From contig NZ_JAELVQ010000013.1 in the NCBI RefSeq assembly GCF_016428595.1, positions 1-64,000 of the forward strand: a stretch of DNA of 64,000 nt, given 5' to 3'. The position numbers and the translations under genes are program-made. Source of the stretch: Snuella sedimenti (GTDB lineage: Bacteria; Bacteroidota; Bacteroidia; Flavobacteriales; Flavobacteriaceae). The notes below the pieces were generated by a model, which was given only the letters and a program-made list of their open reading frames with translations, searched no databases and had not been told where the DNA came from. Numbering within the stretch: the first letter of the stretch is position 1; each line of letters begins with the position of its first letter. Below are positions 16,435-26,248 of the stretch, one piece after another.

Positions 16435-18057
16435 CTAATTGTACCCAGGGTTTTGATTAATGTTTGGGTTTGAATTTATCTCGCTTTGAGGTATTGGCCA
16501 TAAATAATCTCTTTGTGGATTAAACGATCTAAAATCAATCACCCTAGTAACGTATTGCCAATCTTCCGTTGTTCCCATACCATCACCAGGATAAGCCATA
16601 TTCCCCAAATATTCGGGATCATATCCCAAAGCATCGACCATTACGTCTTCCATAATTCTCCAACGGCGAATATCACTTAGTCTATGGCCTTCAAAAACTA
16701 ACTCAATCCTACGTTCATTTCTAATTACTTCCCTCATTTCAGACTGGCTTAAAGCAGGCATTGCAGCACTTAATGTGGTCATTCCTACTCTGTTTCGTAA
16801 TTCATCAATAGCTGCATATACCGTAGCATCTGGACCAGAGGCCTCATTTTTAGCCTCGGCATAGTTTAACAATACTTCGGCATAACGAATAAACAGTTTA
16901 TTGTTCCCTTCTCCGTTATTCCTATCCATTTGCTTACCATCATTTATCCATTTTTTAGGTTTAAACCCAGAACCTCCCAGTATCCAATTTTCTTCAAACC
17001 TACCACCAATTCTTCCCCAAAATTCTACAGTCCAGGGAGCACCAGGATAATAAATAGACATCGATAATCGTGGATCACGATTCATATATGGATTGTCAGG
17101 ATCATAACCAGAACTTGGGTCAGTAATTGGAAGACCATTAGCCATGTAATAAGATTCTGCTAGTTGTAATGTGGGCAGATAAGATGGCCACCATTCCATA
17201 AGTGGCATCTGAAAAAATGAAGGGTTGGTTTGTGGCGTGTAAAAAACCTCCAATATAGCTTCAGAATTTGTTACGGCACTTTCATTTTCTTCTAAAAATA
17301 GGCCTTCATAATCAGGGAACAGGCTATACACACCTAGATCCATACACTCTTTTGCTGCATCAGCCGCTTCAGCCCACATTTCGTTATATAACAACACTCG
17401 TGATTTAAGTGCCAGTGCAGCTCCTTTTGTTATCCGACCTATATTTTTAGCATCTGAATACTTTAAAGGAAGTTCCGGAATAGCTTCGTTTAAATCTTTT
17501 ATAATTTGAGCAACTGTTTCCGCTTTTGGTGTGTTTTCAGGCTGTCCGTTCTCTAAATCAGCTGTAACAATAATTAACGGTACATTTCCAAAAAAGTTAA
17601 TCAAATCAGCATAATACCAGGCTCTTAAAAATTTTGCTTCGGCGGTATATCGAGGAATATTATCAGAAGCAAAATTAGGGTTTTCCATAGCATCTAAAAA
17701 CGAATTGGCTCTAGCAATCCCTAAATAGTTTCTATCCCATTTCCATGCTACCCTAGTTGCTTCTGCGGTTACCGTTCCTCTTGCAAAATCGGTAGCGCCT
17801 TCCCAGGGCGAACGGTTAAAGGCATTGTCCGACATCACGTCCAAATAGAAAGATTGCACTTTAGCATATGATGCGTCTGTTTCAAAATAATCTAATTTTT
17901 TATATACACCATTTAACATGATTTCCGCTGTTGCCTCTGATTCTATATAGGCATTTGGAGTAGCAAAATCTTTTGGAGAAGTTTCCAAATAGTCACTACA
18001 TGAAAATATTAACAGGGATGTTAATATAATAGTTGTAATTTTATTTTTTACTTTCAT
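16435..18057 (-). CDS. susD-like: SusD/RagB-family glycan-binding outer-membrane lipoprotein (PUL 1)
   Basis: The 540-aa protein has a lipoprotein signal (lipobox LLIFSC, Cys about 20) followed by the conserved SusD start DYLETSPKDF. TPR-like helices and the C-terminal RNERRIELVFEGHRLSDIRRW motif are present, and it ends LWPIPQSEINSNPNINQNPGY, the hallmark RagB/SusD tail. It caps the SusC porin and hands over oligosaccharides. It starts 3 bp after the SusC stop, so the pair is co-translated. Confidence 0.96.
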   Translation of the reverse strand: MKVKNKITTIILTSLLIFSCSDYLETSPKDFATPNAYIESEATAEIMLNGVYKKLDYFETDASYAKVQSFYLDVMSDNAFNRSPWEGATDFARGTVTAEATRVAWKWDRNYLGIARANSFLDAMENPNFASDNIPRYTAEAKFLRAWYYADLINFFGNVPLIIVTADLENGQPENTPKAETVAQIIKDLNEAIPELPLKYSDAKNIGRITKGAALALKSRVLLYNEMWAEAADAAKECMDLGVYSLFPDYEGLFLEENESAVTNSEAILEVFYTPQTNPSFFQMPLMEWWPSYLPTLQLAESYYMANGLPITDPSSGYDPDNPYMNRDPRLSMSIYYPGAPWTVEFWGRIGGRFEENWILGGSGFKPKKWINDGKQMDRNNGEGNNKLFIRYAEVLLNYAEAKNEASGPDATVYAAIDELRNRVGMTTLSAAMPALSQSEMREVIRNERRIELVFEGHRLSDIRRWRIMEDVMVDALGYDPEYLGNMAYPGDGMGTTEDWQYVTRVIDFRSFNPQRDYLWPIPQSEINSNPNINQNPGYN

Positions 18058-18060
18058 AGC

Positions 18061-21000
18061 TTAAAAGTTTAAGTTTAATCCTATTGAATAAATCCTTGAT
18101 TGTGGGTGCTGCAAAGTATTGGTAGTAGTACTTGGCTTTTCTGGGTCAAATCCGTAACGCATTTTTGTCCATGTAAATGCATTCTGTATATTACCATAAA
18201 CTCTAGCATGAGATAAAGACAATACGTCTAATATTTTTTTGGGTATTTTATAACCTACGGTTATATTCTTTAACCTTAAATAAGAGGCATCTTCCAAATA
18301 ATAATCAGATACAATATCGAATCTATTAGGTTCACTATATAATCTTTGCACGTTGGTATTTGGATTTTCTGGAGTCCAAGCATTTCTATACCACACCCCA
18401 GTCCCTGCAGAACCTCCGTGAAATGGAGCAGTTACCATACCTTGATTTAAGGAATTAACCCCAGAAACACCTTGGAAAAAGAAACTCAGATCAAAGTTTT
18501 TCCATTCAAATCCTAAATTTGCAGAGTATATCCAATCTGGATAAGGTTTTCCTATCAAAGTTTTATCATCTGCATTTATTAAACCATCTCCATTTAAATC
18601 AGAAAACTTAATATCTCCTGGTTGAGCAACCAATCCTGCGTAGGCATTACCAGCAGTTGATGTTAAATGACTATCGATATCTGCCTGAGATTGATATAAG
18701 CCTTCTGTTTTATAGGCGAAAAATGAATTAAATGCTTCTCCTTCCTTCCATATCAAATCACCAAAAATAATAGGGTCTTGTCCTGCTAAATCAGTAATTT
18801 TATTTGTTGTATGCGAAGCTGTAATATTGGCATTAATTTTAACATCCTTTATTTGCCCCTTATAGTTTATTAAAACTTCTAATCCTTTATTCTCCATTGC
18901 TGCAGCATTTTGAAATGGCAGTGTTGATAGCCCTAATGTGCTTGACAGAGGAAGTTGCATCAGGATATCTGAATTCTTCTTAACAAAATATTCAATAGTA
19001 CCACTAATTTTATTTTTAAGAATCCCGAAATCAAGACCAAAATTTAATTGCTCCGAGGTTTCCCAAGTGGTTCCTCTATTAGCAAGTTTGGTTACAGCAC
19101 CAGCAGGATATAATGTATTATTAAAATTGTGCGAAATATTTAAGCTAAGTTCATCCGAGGCGGCATAATATTGCCCGATACTTTCATTTCCAAGTTTACC
19201 CCATGACGCTCTTAGTTTTAAATTATTAAAAAGCCCATTACCGTCCTTTATAAAAGGTTCTTCTGAAATTCTCCATCCAATGGATGCAGATGGGAAAGAC
19301 CCCCACTTGTCTAAAAATCTTGAACTTCCATCTCTTCTTAAAACACCTTCAATTAAATATTTGTCCTTGAAATTAAGCCCAACTCTTCCAAAATAAGATA
19401 ACCAAGCGCCATCGTATGCCCTTCCGCTATTCTTCTGTGTACTAGCATCTCCAACACTTAAGTTTGGTAGATTAGCCGAAAAATTTTCTCTACTAGCCGA
19501 TTTCCAGTCATATACATAATCCCTAGCTTCATAAGCAACCATTACATCCATATTAAGGCCCTTAACCAACTCTTTGGAATAGTTTAATTGTGCATTGAAC
19601 AATCTGGTTAAAGATGTTTCATTTTGAGTTAGCAAACTTGATACAGAAGGAGTTTGTGGATTTAACTCTCCATTTGGCAGAAATCCAAAAAGAGTAACTG
19701 AAGGATTCCATGATTCGAATAATCTAGAGGTTCTATATAAATTATAAGAAGCTTTGGCACTAAGTCCTTCCATAATATCTAATGTTGCAGCCATTCTTAC
19801 ATTAACAGGCGATGTATTCGTATTCGTATAACCTCCTATCTCTGCTTTTGCCCATTTATCTCCATATGCATTATAACCTACACCTGGTAAATATCTTCTA
19901 GATGTTGAAGGAGCAACATAGATAAAATACATGGCAGAATCGATTCCGCCATCTGGTAAATCTCCCGTACGCTGGTCATATCCAGAGAAATTCAGATCGA
20001 CCTTCAACCTATCGTTTAAAAAACTAGACGTAAAATTTGTTCGGAAGGTAAGTTTCTTCGTTTTACTGCCATCGGCAATACCATCTTGATCTAAATACCC
20101 AATGGCAGCAGAATACTGAAATTTTTCTGAACCACCAGAAACATTAATATGATTATCTATAATGGTTGCCGTCCCAAAGACATCAGAAACCCAATCATAG
20201 TCAGTAGGATATAATATTGGATCTACATTATTCCTGAATAAATCCATATATTCATCCGTATACCAGGATGGAAATATTCCACCATTGGAATTCGCTTGGG
20301 CTTGTGCCATTAACTCCAAATATTCCACTCCCCTTAAAAGCTCTGGTATTTTGGTAACCTCTTGCACTCCATAATAGCCTTTATAATTCACTTTCATTTG
20401 TCCAGTTTTCCCCTTCTTGGTTGTAATAACAATTACCCCATTGGCTGCTCGGTTTCCATAAATAGCAGATGAAGCTGCGTCCTTCAATACCGAAACAGAT
20501 TCCAGATCGTTAGGATTAACATCATCTAGAGACCCTATCATACCATCAATAATTATTAGGGGATCACTATTACCAAAAGTACTTACCCCTCTAATTAAAA
20601 TTTTTGCGTCATCACTTCCAGGCTGCCCTGAAGTTTGTGAAATAAATGCACCCGCAACAAGTCCTTGTAATGCCGCACTAGTATTAGTAAGAGGCCTACT
20701 TTCGATACTTTCTAATTCTACCGACTCTACAGCTCCTGTTAAGTTTATTTTCTTTTGTGTACCATATCCAACAACCACTACTTCGTCTAGCTCAGCAGCA
20801 TCATCTTCAAGTTGAATTGAGAAACTGGTTTGGTTTCCAACTGCTACCTCAGTCGTTGCAAAACCAACATAAGAGATCACTAAAACAGCATCCGAACCAG
20901 AAACTTTAAGGGAAAATTTCCCATCAAAATCCGATTGTGTTCCATTCGTTGTTCCCTTTTCCAATATGTTCGCCCCTAGTAAAGGAAGTCCAGAACTATC

Positions 21001-21447
21001 AGTTATTGTTCCATTAATTTCAATTTGTTGTAAACTTTCGTCACCTATATCTGGTGAATTATTTTTTATTAAACCCCCTTCCTTTAGAGGAGTTAGAATT
21101 ATTTGCTTTTCAATAACCTGAAAAGCTGTCTTACCCTTGCTAAACATTAAATTAAGTACTTTATTAATGTTTCTCTTCTTAACATGGATAGAAATCTTCC
21201 TTTCCAATTCCAATTCCTGCTGACTATAAAAGAATTTAAACTCTGTACTTGATTCAATATAGTCTATAACTTCTGAAATAGTTATGTTATCCTCACTTAA
21301 ACTAATTTTTGTATTCTGGGCATATCCTGAATCAGCCTGTACTTTGATGAGCGTAAGAATAAAAAACAGAATGGAAAACTTCATCTTAAGATTAAAATTT
21401 GGATAGTTAATACAAATACATCCTACCCCATTTAATGGTTTTTTCAT
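18061..21447 (-). CDS. susC-like: SusC/RagA TonB-dependent transporter with STN signalling domain (PUL 1)
   Basis: The 1128-aa protein has a signal region whose core is MKFSILFFILTLIKVQA. Next are an STN domain (about 47-120), a carboxypeptidase-like repeat domain (about 145-215, GTTNGTQSDFDGKFS), a plug (VVVGYGTQKKINLTGAVESV, SVLKDAASSAIYGNRAANGV) and a 22-strand barrel ending in a C-terminal Phe. It imports oligosaccharides across the outer membrane. The STN domain contacts the FecR anti-sigma factor encoded just upstream, so import is coupled to transcription. The first ATG is supported by a leader (aaacaaaaatATGaaaaaa-like) shared with the second susC of this region. Confidence 0.96.
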   Translation of the reverse strand: MKKPLNGVGCICINYPNFNLKMKFSILFFILTLIKVQADSGYAQNTKISLSEDNITISEVIDYIESSTEFKFFYSQQELELERKISIHVKKRNINKVLNLMFSKGKTAFQVIEKQIILTPLKEGGLIKNNSPDIGDESLQQIEINGTITDSSGLPLLGANILEKGTTNGTQSDFDGKFSLKVSGSDAVLVISYVGFATTEVAVGNQTSFSIQLEDDAAELDEVVVVGYGTQKKINLTGAVESVELESIESRPLTNTSAALQGLVAGAFISQTSGQPGSDDAKILIRGVSTFGNSDPLIIIDGMIGSLDDVNPNDLESVSVLKDAASSAIYGNRAANGVIVITTKKGKTGQMKVNYKGYYGVQEVTKIPELLRGVEYLELMAQAQANSNGGIFPSWYTDEYMDLFRNNVDPILYPTDYDWVSDVFGTATIIDNHINVSGGSEKFQYSAAIGYLDQDGIADGSKTKKLTFRTNFTSSFLNDRLKVDLNFSGYDQRTGDLPDGGIDSAMYFIYVAPSTSRRYLPGVGYNAYGDKWAKAEIGGYTNTNTSPVNVRMAATLDIMEGLSAKASYNLYRTSRLFESWNPSVTLFGFLPNGELNPQTPSVSSLLTQNETSLTRLFNAQLNYSKELVKGLNMDVMVAYEARDYVYDWKSASRENFSANLPNLSVGDASTQKNSGRAYDGAWLSYFGRVGLNFKDKYLIEGVLRRDGSSRFLDKWGSFPSASIGWRISEEPFIKDGNGLFNNLKLRASWGKLGNESIGQYYAASDELSLNISHNFNNTLYPAGAVTKLANRGTTWETSEQLNFGLDFGILKNKISGTIEYFVKKNSDILMQLPLSSTLGLSTLPFQNAAAMENKGLEVLINYKGQIKDVKINANITASHTTNKITDLAGQDPIIFGDLIWKEGEAFNSFFAYKTEGLYQSQADIDSHLTSTAGNAYAGLVAQPGDIKFSDLNGDGLINADDKTLIGKPYPDWIYSANLGFEWKNFDLSFFFQGVSGVNSLNQGMVTAPFHGGSAGTGVWYRNAWTPENPNTNVQRLYSEPNRFDIVSDYYLEDASYLRLKNITVGYKIPKKILDVLSLSHARVYGNIQNAFTWTKMRYGFDPEKPSTTTNTLQHPQSRIYSIGLNLNF

Positions 21448-21500
21448 ATTTTTGTTTGATTTTGGTTAATTAAGTTACGTTAGTTAAAATCGATTTTTTG

Positions 21501-21528
21501 AGTCGGGCGTGTAGCCGCACGCTCGACT
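21501..21528. terminator. Hairpin in the fecR-susC gap of PUL 1 (terminator or leader structure)
   Basis: AGTCGGGCGTG and CACGCTCGACT pair over 11 bp with one G-T-type mismatch and a 6-nt loop. It is GC rich in an AT-rich gap. There is no immediate U-run in the gene direction, so a structured leader or attenuator is as likely as a terminator. PUL 2 has a comparable hairpin at the same place. Confidence 0.5.
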
Positions 21529-21583
21529 TTCATTGTATTATGTTATCATATTTTTGGTTTTAGAATCTCCAAAATAGAGATGG

Positions 21584-22786
21584 TTAATATTGGTTTTTAC
21601 TGATAATTATTTCTTTATTATTAATGGTGTATGTAAAACCTGTATGAGCCTTACAAACTTCCAATATTTCTTCTACGGTTTCATCGATAAATGTACCTGT
21701 AAAACGCTTTTGGTTCAAGGCTTTATATTCATTGATTATCTTTACATTAAAGTGTCGCTCTAACTTCTTTAAAATAGTTTCGAAGTTATCCTCTATAAAA
21801 TAAAGCTTATTCTCTGTCCAAGCTATATACTTCTCAATAAACACCTTCTGTACTTTTATGGCATTCTCGTTTAACACTGCGCGTTGTCCAGGAATTACCT
21901 TTATGGGCTTTAGTTCGATTGAATCATTTGATTTATATACGCCAACACTTCCTTCCACCAAAACCGTCGCATAAATACCATCGTCCTTATAGCTCGAAAC
22001 ATTGAACTTGGTTCCATATACCTGTGTATTCATTTGATCTGTTATCACCGTAAACAAACGTTCTTTGTCTTCCTCCACGGAAAAAAAAGCCTCACCATCT
22101 AGAAACACATCTCTGGGCATCTCTTTGATAAAGGTAGTAGGATATCTAAGTTTGGAACCAGAATTTAAATATACATGTGTCCCATCTGATAAAACCAACT
22201 GAAATTTTCTACCCAATGGCACATTTAAAGTATTATATACTAGCTTCGTCGAAGAAGATGCATTGTCAGAATGATACTTTATAACATTCTGTTCTTTTTT
22301 TATAAGTTCTTTTCCTGCCAATTCTAAAATGGTTTCAGAAGAACTTTCATCCAGATACTTTATAGTTCCATCATGCAGTTCAAGGGTTATCTGATCAGTA
22401 TCAATAATTTCTCCTTCTAATTTATTTTGATTAAAAATAGCTATGGAAACCAATAGTCCTACTAAAAATATTGCAGCAACACCAACCAACTTAATATATA
22501 CCTTATGAAATTCTCTCTTGCTCCTACTTAGTTCACCATATGATGTTCTTCTTTTATGAATAATATCTTGCCACAACGTATCAAATTCATCCAATTCAGT
22601 TGCCTCTCCCTCCTTAGACAAAAGCTTAACAAATGCTACTGCGCTTTCAACAGTGTCTTTTTTCTCCGGATTATCTTTCATCCATTCTATCCAAAATTTA
22701 TTAGACATAGTATCTGGTCTTAGCACCCAATTTTGGAAATACTCATCCATTATAAAATCCTGTTCAGTATAATCCTGATAACCCAT
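21584..22786 (-). CDS. fecR-like: FecR-family anti-sigma factor (PUL 1)
   Basis: I start this at MGYQDYTEQDF (22786), giving 400 residues. The open frame extends 62 codons further, but that stretch is hydrophobic low-complexity sequence without FecR features. There is a cytosolic helical domain (about 1-85), one transmembrane helix (about 90-110), a periplasmic FecR beta domain with DGTHVYLNSGSKLRYP, and a C-terminal DUF4974 (STN-like) domain. It holds the ECF sigma factor inactive until the SusC STN domain signals. Its place between sigma and susC is canonical. Confidence 0.92.
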   Translation of the reverse strand: MGYQDYTEQDFIMDEYFQNWVLRPDTMSNKFWIEWMKDNPEKKDTVESAVAFVKLLSKEGEATELDEFDTLWQDIIHKRRTSYGELSRSKREFHKVYIKLVGVAAIFLVGLLVSIAIFNQNKLEGEIIDTDQITLELHDGTIKYLDESSSETILELAGKELIKKEQNVIKYHSDNASSSTKLVYNTLNVPLGRKFQLVLSDGTHVYLNSGSKLRYPTTFIKEMPRDVFLDGEAFFSVEEDKERLFTVITDQMNTQVYGTKFNVSSYKDDGIYATVLVEGSVGVYKSNDSIELKPIKVIPGQRAVLNENAIKVQKVFIEKYIAWTENKLYFIEDNFETILKKLERHFNVKIINEYKALNQKRFTGTFIDETVEEILEVCKAHTGFTYTINNKEIIISKNQY

Positions 22787-23020
22787 GATTAAGTAAAATC
22801 TTTTAACCTTTATTATATAGAGAGAGAGTAAACAGAAATTACCCCAAAAAAAAATAAAAAATTTTAATTTAATCAGTAAACTTACATGAAGTAGAGGATA
22901 AGTAAGTAAAGTAAGAACTGCAGGTAAGGTTTGTATAATAATCAAGAAAAATATAAATCTATTTAGTATCACCTACAATACAGGAAAAATATGTGCTAAT
23001 CGAGACGTGATCCTTAGATA

Positions 23021-23656
23021 TTACTTATAAAAATGTCTAAGAGCACCAATGGCTCTACCCATCAATTTGTAAGTCGCTTTAGTAGAAAGGTCCATGATTT
23101 CTGCGATCTCTTTATAATTCAATCCTACATAAAACTTTAGATGAATCATCTCTCGCTGTTTCGTAGTAAGCCGATTTACGCACACTTTTAATTTACTAAG
23201 TTTATAATCGAACTTTTGTTTTTCTATGAGTCTATGTTCAACCGATTCTGAAAAAACAAGTGTATCACTTTGTTGTATTGAGCTTGTATTAACTAACTTT
23301 AATCCTTTCTTCCTTTCATTTAAAACCCTTCTTCTTAATGCCTTGCACAAATACATCCTGATATTAGCAACTTCACCTAATTTATGTTTTCTATCCCAAA
23401 TGTGAACAAATAAATCTTGAATACTATCTCTAACTAAGGCTTTATCATAGACCAATTTCAAACCATAGGAATATAAAAAATGAAAGTTAGATTTATAAAT
23501 TAACGCAAATGCATATTCATCCCCCTCCTTTAATCGATGCCATACTTGATGGTCGGATATACCCTCTTGATGTTTGATATATGTGGAGTCGTCACAATTA
23601 GGCACATTGTCATTTACAAAAGTATTATTACGTAAATGTTTAGTCCCTTCTATCAT
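23021..23656 (-). CDS. ECF RNA polymerase sigma factor (PUL 1)
   Basis: The 211-aa protein contains sigma region 2 (about 45-115, DSIQDLFVHIWDRK) and region 4 (about 155-208, LTTKQREMIHLKFYVGLNYKEIAEIMDLS as the HTH). There is an unusually long, poorly conserved N-terminal extension of about 35 residues. It would direct transcription of the PUL 1 operon when released by the FecR protein encoded next. Upstream, 259 bp of non-coding DNA separates it from the glycosidase block and must contain its own promoter. Confidence 0.94.
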   Translation of the reverse strand: MIEGTKHLRNNTFVNDNVPNCDDSTYIKHQEGISDHQVWHRLKEGDEYAFALIYKSNFHFLYSYGLKLVYDKALVRDSIQDLFVHIWDRKHKLGEVANIRMYLCKALRRRVLNERKKGLKLVNTSSIQQSDTLVFSESVEHRLIEKQKFDYKLSKLKVCVNRLTTKQREMIHLKFYVGLNYKEIAEIMDLSTKATYKLMGRAIGALRHFYK

Positions 23657-23783
23657 GAATCTATTAAGATTAAATACTTTAACAAATATTAAAAAAATTA
23701 TTCATATATGAAAATTTAATTTATATTCGCAAGCTTTTAACAAAGTGATTTTCATCAAAATAATGGATTTCTTGAAGCGAACT

Positions 23784-23808
23784 ATCCCTAGGCAGAGCCT
23801 CGAGGGAT
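23784..23808. terminator. Imperfect hairpin between the glycosidase block and the PUL 1 sigma gene
   Basis: ATCCCTAGGC and GCCT-CG-AGGGAT form a bulged stem with an AGA loop about 105 bp past the GH95 stop. CGAA/TTCG outer bases extend it. It may end the enzyme operon. Its shape (a balanced GC-rich palindrome in flanking AT) also resembles a dispersed REP-like element. Confidence 0.45.
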
Positions 23809-23915
23809 TCTTTTCGATTAAATTATCATAAAGGAACAATACCATATAATTATAAAAAGAGATCAAAATTATAAGCAATTAGAAATTAAATTAATTTGTA
23901 CTGAAGTCATTCGAT

Positions 23916-26243
23916 TTAAAAAATATAGATTCCTTTCTTATTTAATTCAAAAGTCCTTGTTTTATCATTTATTTTCAATTTACCTTTCGCAAGCGGACTA
24001 CCCTTTATTTGGCCTTTAATTATTTTTCCTTGCTTCCAGATTATGTCAACTTCAAACCCTCCTCGCGTCTTTAATCCTTTTATTTCACCGCTTTGCCATG
24101 CGTCTGGTAGAGCCGGTAATAATTCTATAATTCCAGAATGTGATTGTAAAAGCATTTCTACGATACCCGAAACACCTCCCATATTTCCATCTAATTGAAT
24201 TGGTGGATGCGCACATAACAAATTAGCATACGTTCCTCCTGAATTATCCATAGAGACCGTTTTAGTTTCTACTGCAGTTAAAAGTTGGTTAAGCATTTTA
24301 TGAGCCCTGTTCCCATCATTAAGCCGTGCCCAAAAGTTAATTTTCCAAGCCCTAGACCAACCACTGCCACCATCTCCACGAGCATTTAAAGATACTCTTG
24401 CCGCTTCTGCTAATTTTGGAGTTTCAATAGTTGATATTTGGTTTCCTGGGTGTAAGGCAAAAAGGTGGGATACATGTCTGTGCTTATTATTTGGATCATC
24501 TACATCTTCTTTCCACTCTTGTAACTGTCCCCAGCTTCCAATTTGAGGGGGCAATATATTATCTCTTGTCTGTAAAGCCCTTTTAGTAAAGTCATCATCA
24601 ATCCCTAATACCGCAGCGGCTTTTACGCAATTGTTCAACACATCCCAAGCGATTTGATGATCCATGGAAGCTCCGCTTGAAATTCCTCCGTGTTCTGGAG
24701 AATATGATGGCACAGAAACTAGCTTCCCATTTTCATCCTCGGTTAAATAACTTATCCAAAACCGAGCCGATTCTTTCATAATGGGATATGCCTTATCTTG
24801 TAAAAACTGTTTGTCATTTGTAAAGTCGTAATGATCCCACAAATGTTGAGAGAACCATCCTGCTCCACCCGGGAAAAAGCCCCAGGGAATCCCCCAACCT
24901 GGTGAGGTGTATCCAAAGGCATTACACATAGTATTGACCATCCAGCCATCGGCATTAAAAAATTCCTTTGCTGCCAATTTTCCAGGTTCCACTAAGCTTT
25001 CTATATAATCTAAAAAAGGTTCATGACATTCGGAAAGGTTTGTCAACTCAGCAGGCCAGTATATCATTTGTAAATTAATATTACTATGGTAATCTGCTGC
25101 CCAAGCTGGATTTGTTGCATTGTTCCATTTCCCTTGTAAATGCATAGACATGGTATTAGGTCTACTTCCAGAAATCATTAAATATCTGCCATATTGAAAA
25201 TAGAGACTTTCCAACCCTCTATCTTGATTCCCTTTAACATAATTCTTTAAACGCGTATTAGTAGGTACATCACTAAAAGATTGCCCTTTCAAACTAAAAG
25301 AAACCCTATTAAATAGGTTGCTATAATCTAAAACATGTTCTTCGATTAAATCATCATAAGATAATTTTGAAACTCCTTCTAGCGCTTCAGTATTTTTTAA
25401 TTTAAATCTTGGATTCTTGTATTTTGGATAGGATAACTTGAATGATGTAGCTGCTGTATGCTCAAGTGTTATATCCTTAGCTCCTTCAACATAAACTACT
25501 CCATTTTTATAAGATACGTTCCCGTCTGTTTTTTTAAGGGAAACTCTTGTTTCAAATGCCATTCCATTATCGGCCACTTTTCCTTGAAAAATATAAACAC
25601 TATCCTCTAACACTTCTTTAACCGTTGCATGAGGTGTTACAAAACGAATTTCATAATTAGTTGCTACAGAGCTTTCAAAATGATACACCATAACCTTACT
25701 CGGATAATTACCAAAATAGGTTCTCTTATAGTCTACACCGCTCACGGTATAGCTTACTTCTGCCAGTCCTGTTTTTAAATCTAGACTTCTTTTATAATTA
25801 GAAGCTTCACCAAGGTGATTCACTTTTATATAAAAATCCCCCATGGTTTGTTGTGCTCCATAATCTCCAAATTCACTATTATATCGTGATCCTGTTTCTA
25901 TGGCTCCCGTAAACTTTGTTTTTACCAATTGGTCTGCTTCTCTGGTTTTCCCCTCTTTCAACAACGCTCTTGCCTCTGGCAAATATTTATATGTCCCTTC
26001 CTTTATTCCAAAATTGTAATTGGGGTTGGAATCTGGACCACCAGACCACAAGGTGCCTTCTGAAAACTGGATGTGTTCCTCATTTATTCCACCAAAAACC
26101 ATCGCTCCTATATAGCCATTACCAATAGGTAAGGCTTCAGTCATCCAATCTGTTGCTGGTTTATTGTACCATAATTTTAAATCATCTTTTTCTTGTGAAA
26201 ACGCACAAATACTAATTAAAAATACGAAAGCTCTTAATTTCAT
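23916..26243 (-). CDS. GH95 alpha-L-fucosidase (or alpha-L-galactosidase)
   Basis: The 775-residue protein has a signal peptide (about 1-16), an N-terminal beta-sandwich (IGNGYIGAMVFGG), and an (alpha/alpha)6 barrel. The catalytic set known from Bifidobacterium AfcA is intact: N388-x-N390 (HSNINLQMIYWPAE), general acid E517 (SYSPEHGG) and general base D685 (PIQLDGN). A His precedes the Asn pair (H386) as in fucosidases, so I favour alpha-1,2-L-fucosidase, but L-galactose cannot be excluded. It is the last gene of a nine-enzyme operon, 5 bp after the DUF5107 gene, and is probably periplasmic. Confidence 0.9.
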   Translation of the reverse strand: MKLRAFVFLISICAFSQEKDDLKLWYNKPATDWMTEALPIGNGYIGAMVFGGINEEHIQFSEGTLWSGGPDSNPNYNFGIKEGTYKYLPEARALLKEGKTREADQLVKTKFTGAIETGSRYNSEFGDYGAQQTMGDFYIKVNHLGEASNYKRSLDLKTGLAEVSYTVSGVDYKRTYFGNYPSKVMVYHFESSVATNYEIRFVTPHATVKEVLEDSVYIFQGKVADNGMAFETRVSLKKTDGNVSYKNGVVYVEGAKDITLEHTAATSFKLSYPKYKNPRFKLKNTEALEGVSKLSYDDLIEEHVLDYSNLFNRVSFSLKGQSFSDVPTNTRLKNYVKGNQDRGLESLYFQYGRYLMISGSRPNTMSMHLQGKWNNATNPAWAADYHSNINLQMIYWPAELTNLSECHEPFLDYIESLVEPGKLAAKEFFNADGWMVNTMCNAFGYTSPGWGIPWGFFPGGAGWFSQHLWDHYDFTNDKQFLQDKAYPIMKESARFWISYLTEDENGKLVSVPSYSPEHGGISSGASMDHQIAWDVLNNCVKAAAVLGIDDDFTKRALQTRDNILPPQIGSWGQLQEWKEDVDDPNNKHRHVSHLFALHPGNQISTIETPKLAEAARVSLNARGDGGSGWSRAWKINFWARLNDGNRAHKMLNQLLTAVETKTVSMDNSGGTYANLLCAHPPIQLDGNMGGVSGIVEMLLQSHSGIIELLPALPDAWQSGEIKGLKTRGGFEVDIIWKQGKIIKGQIKGSPLAKGKLKINDKTRTFELNKKGIYIF

Positions 26244-26248
26244 CTTAT

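Noticed and set aside
22787..22972. Hydrophobic N-terminal extension of the PUL 1 FecR gene
   Set aside because: Low-complexity, not typical of FecR; the canonical start is the Met at 22786.
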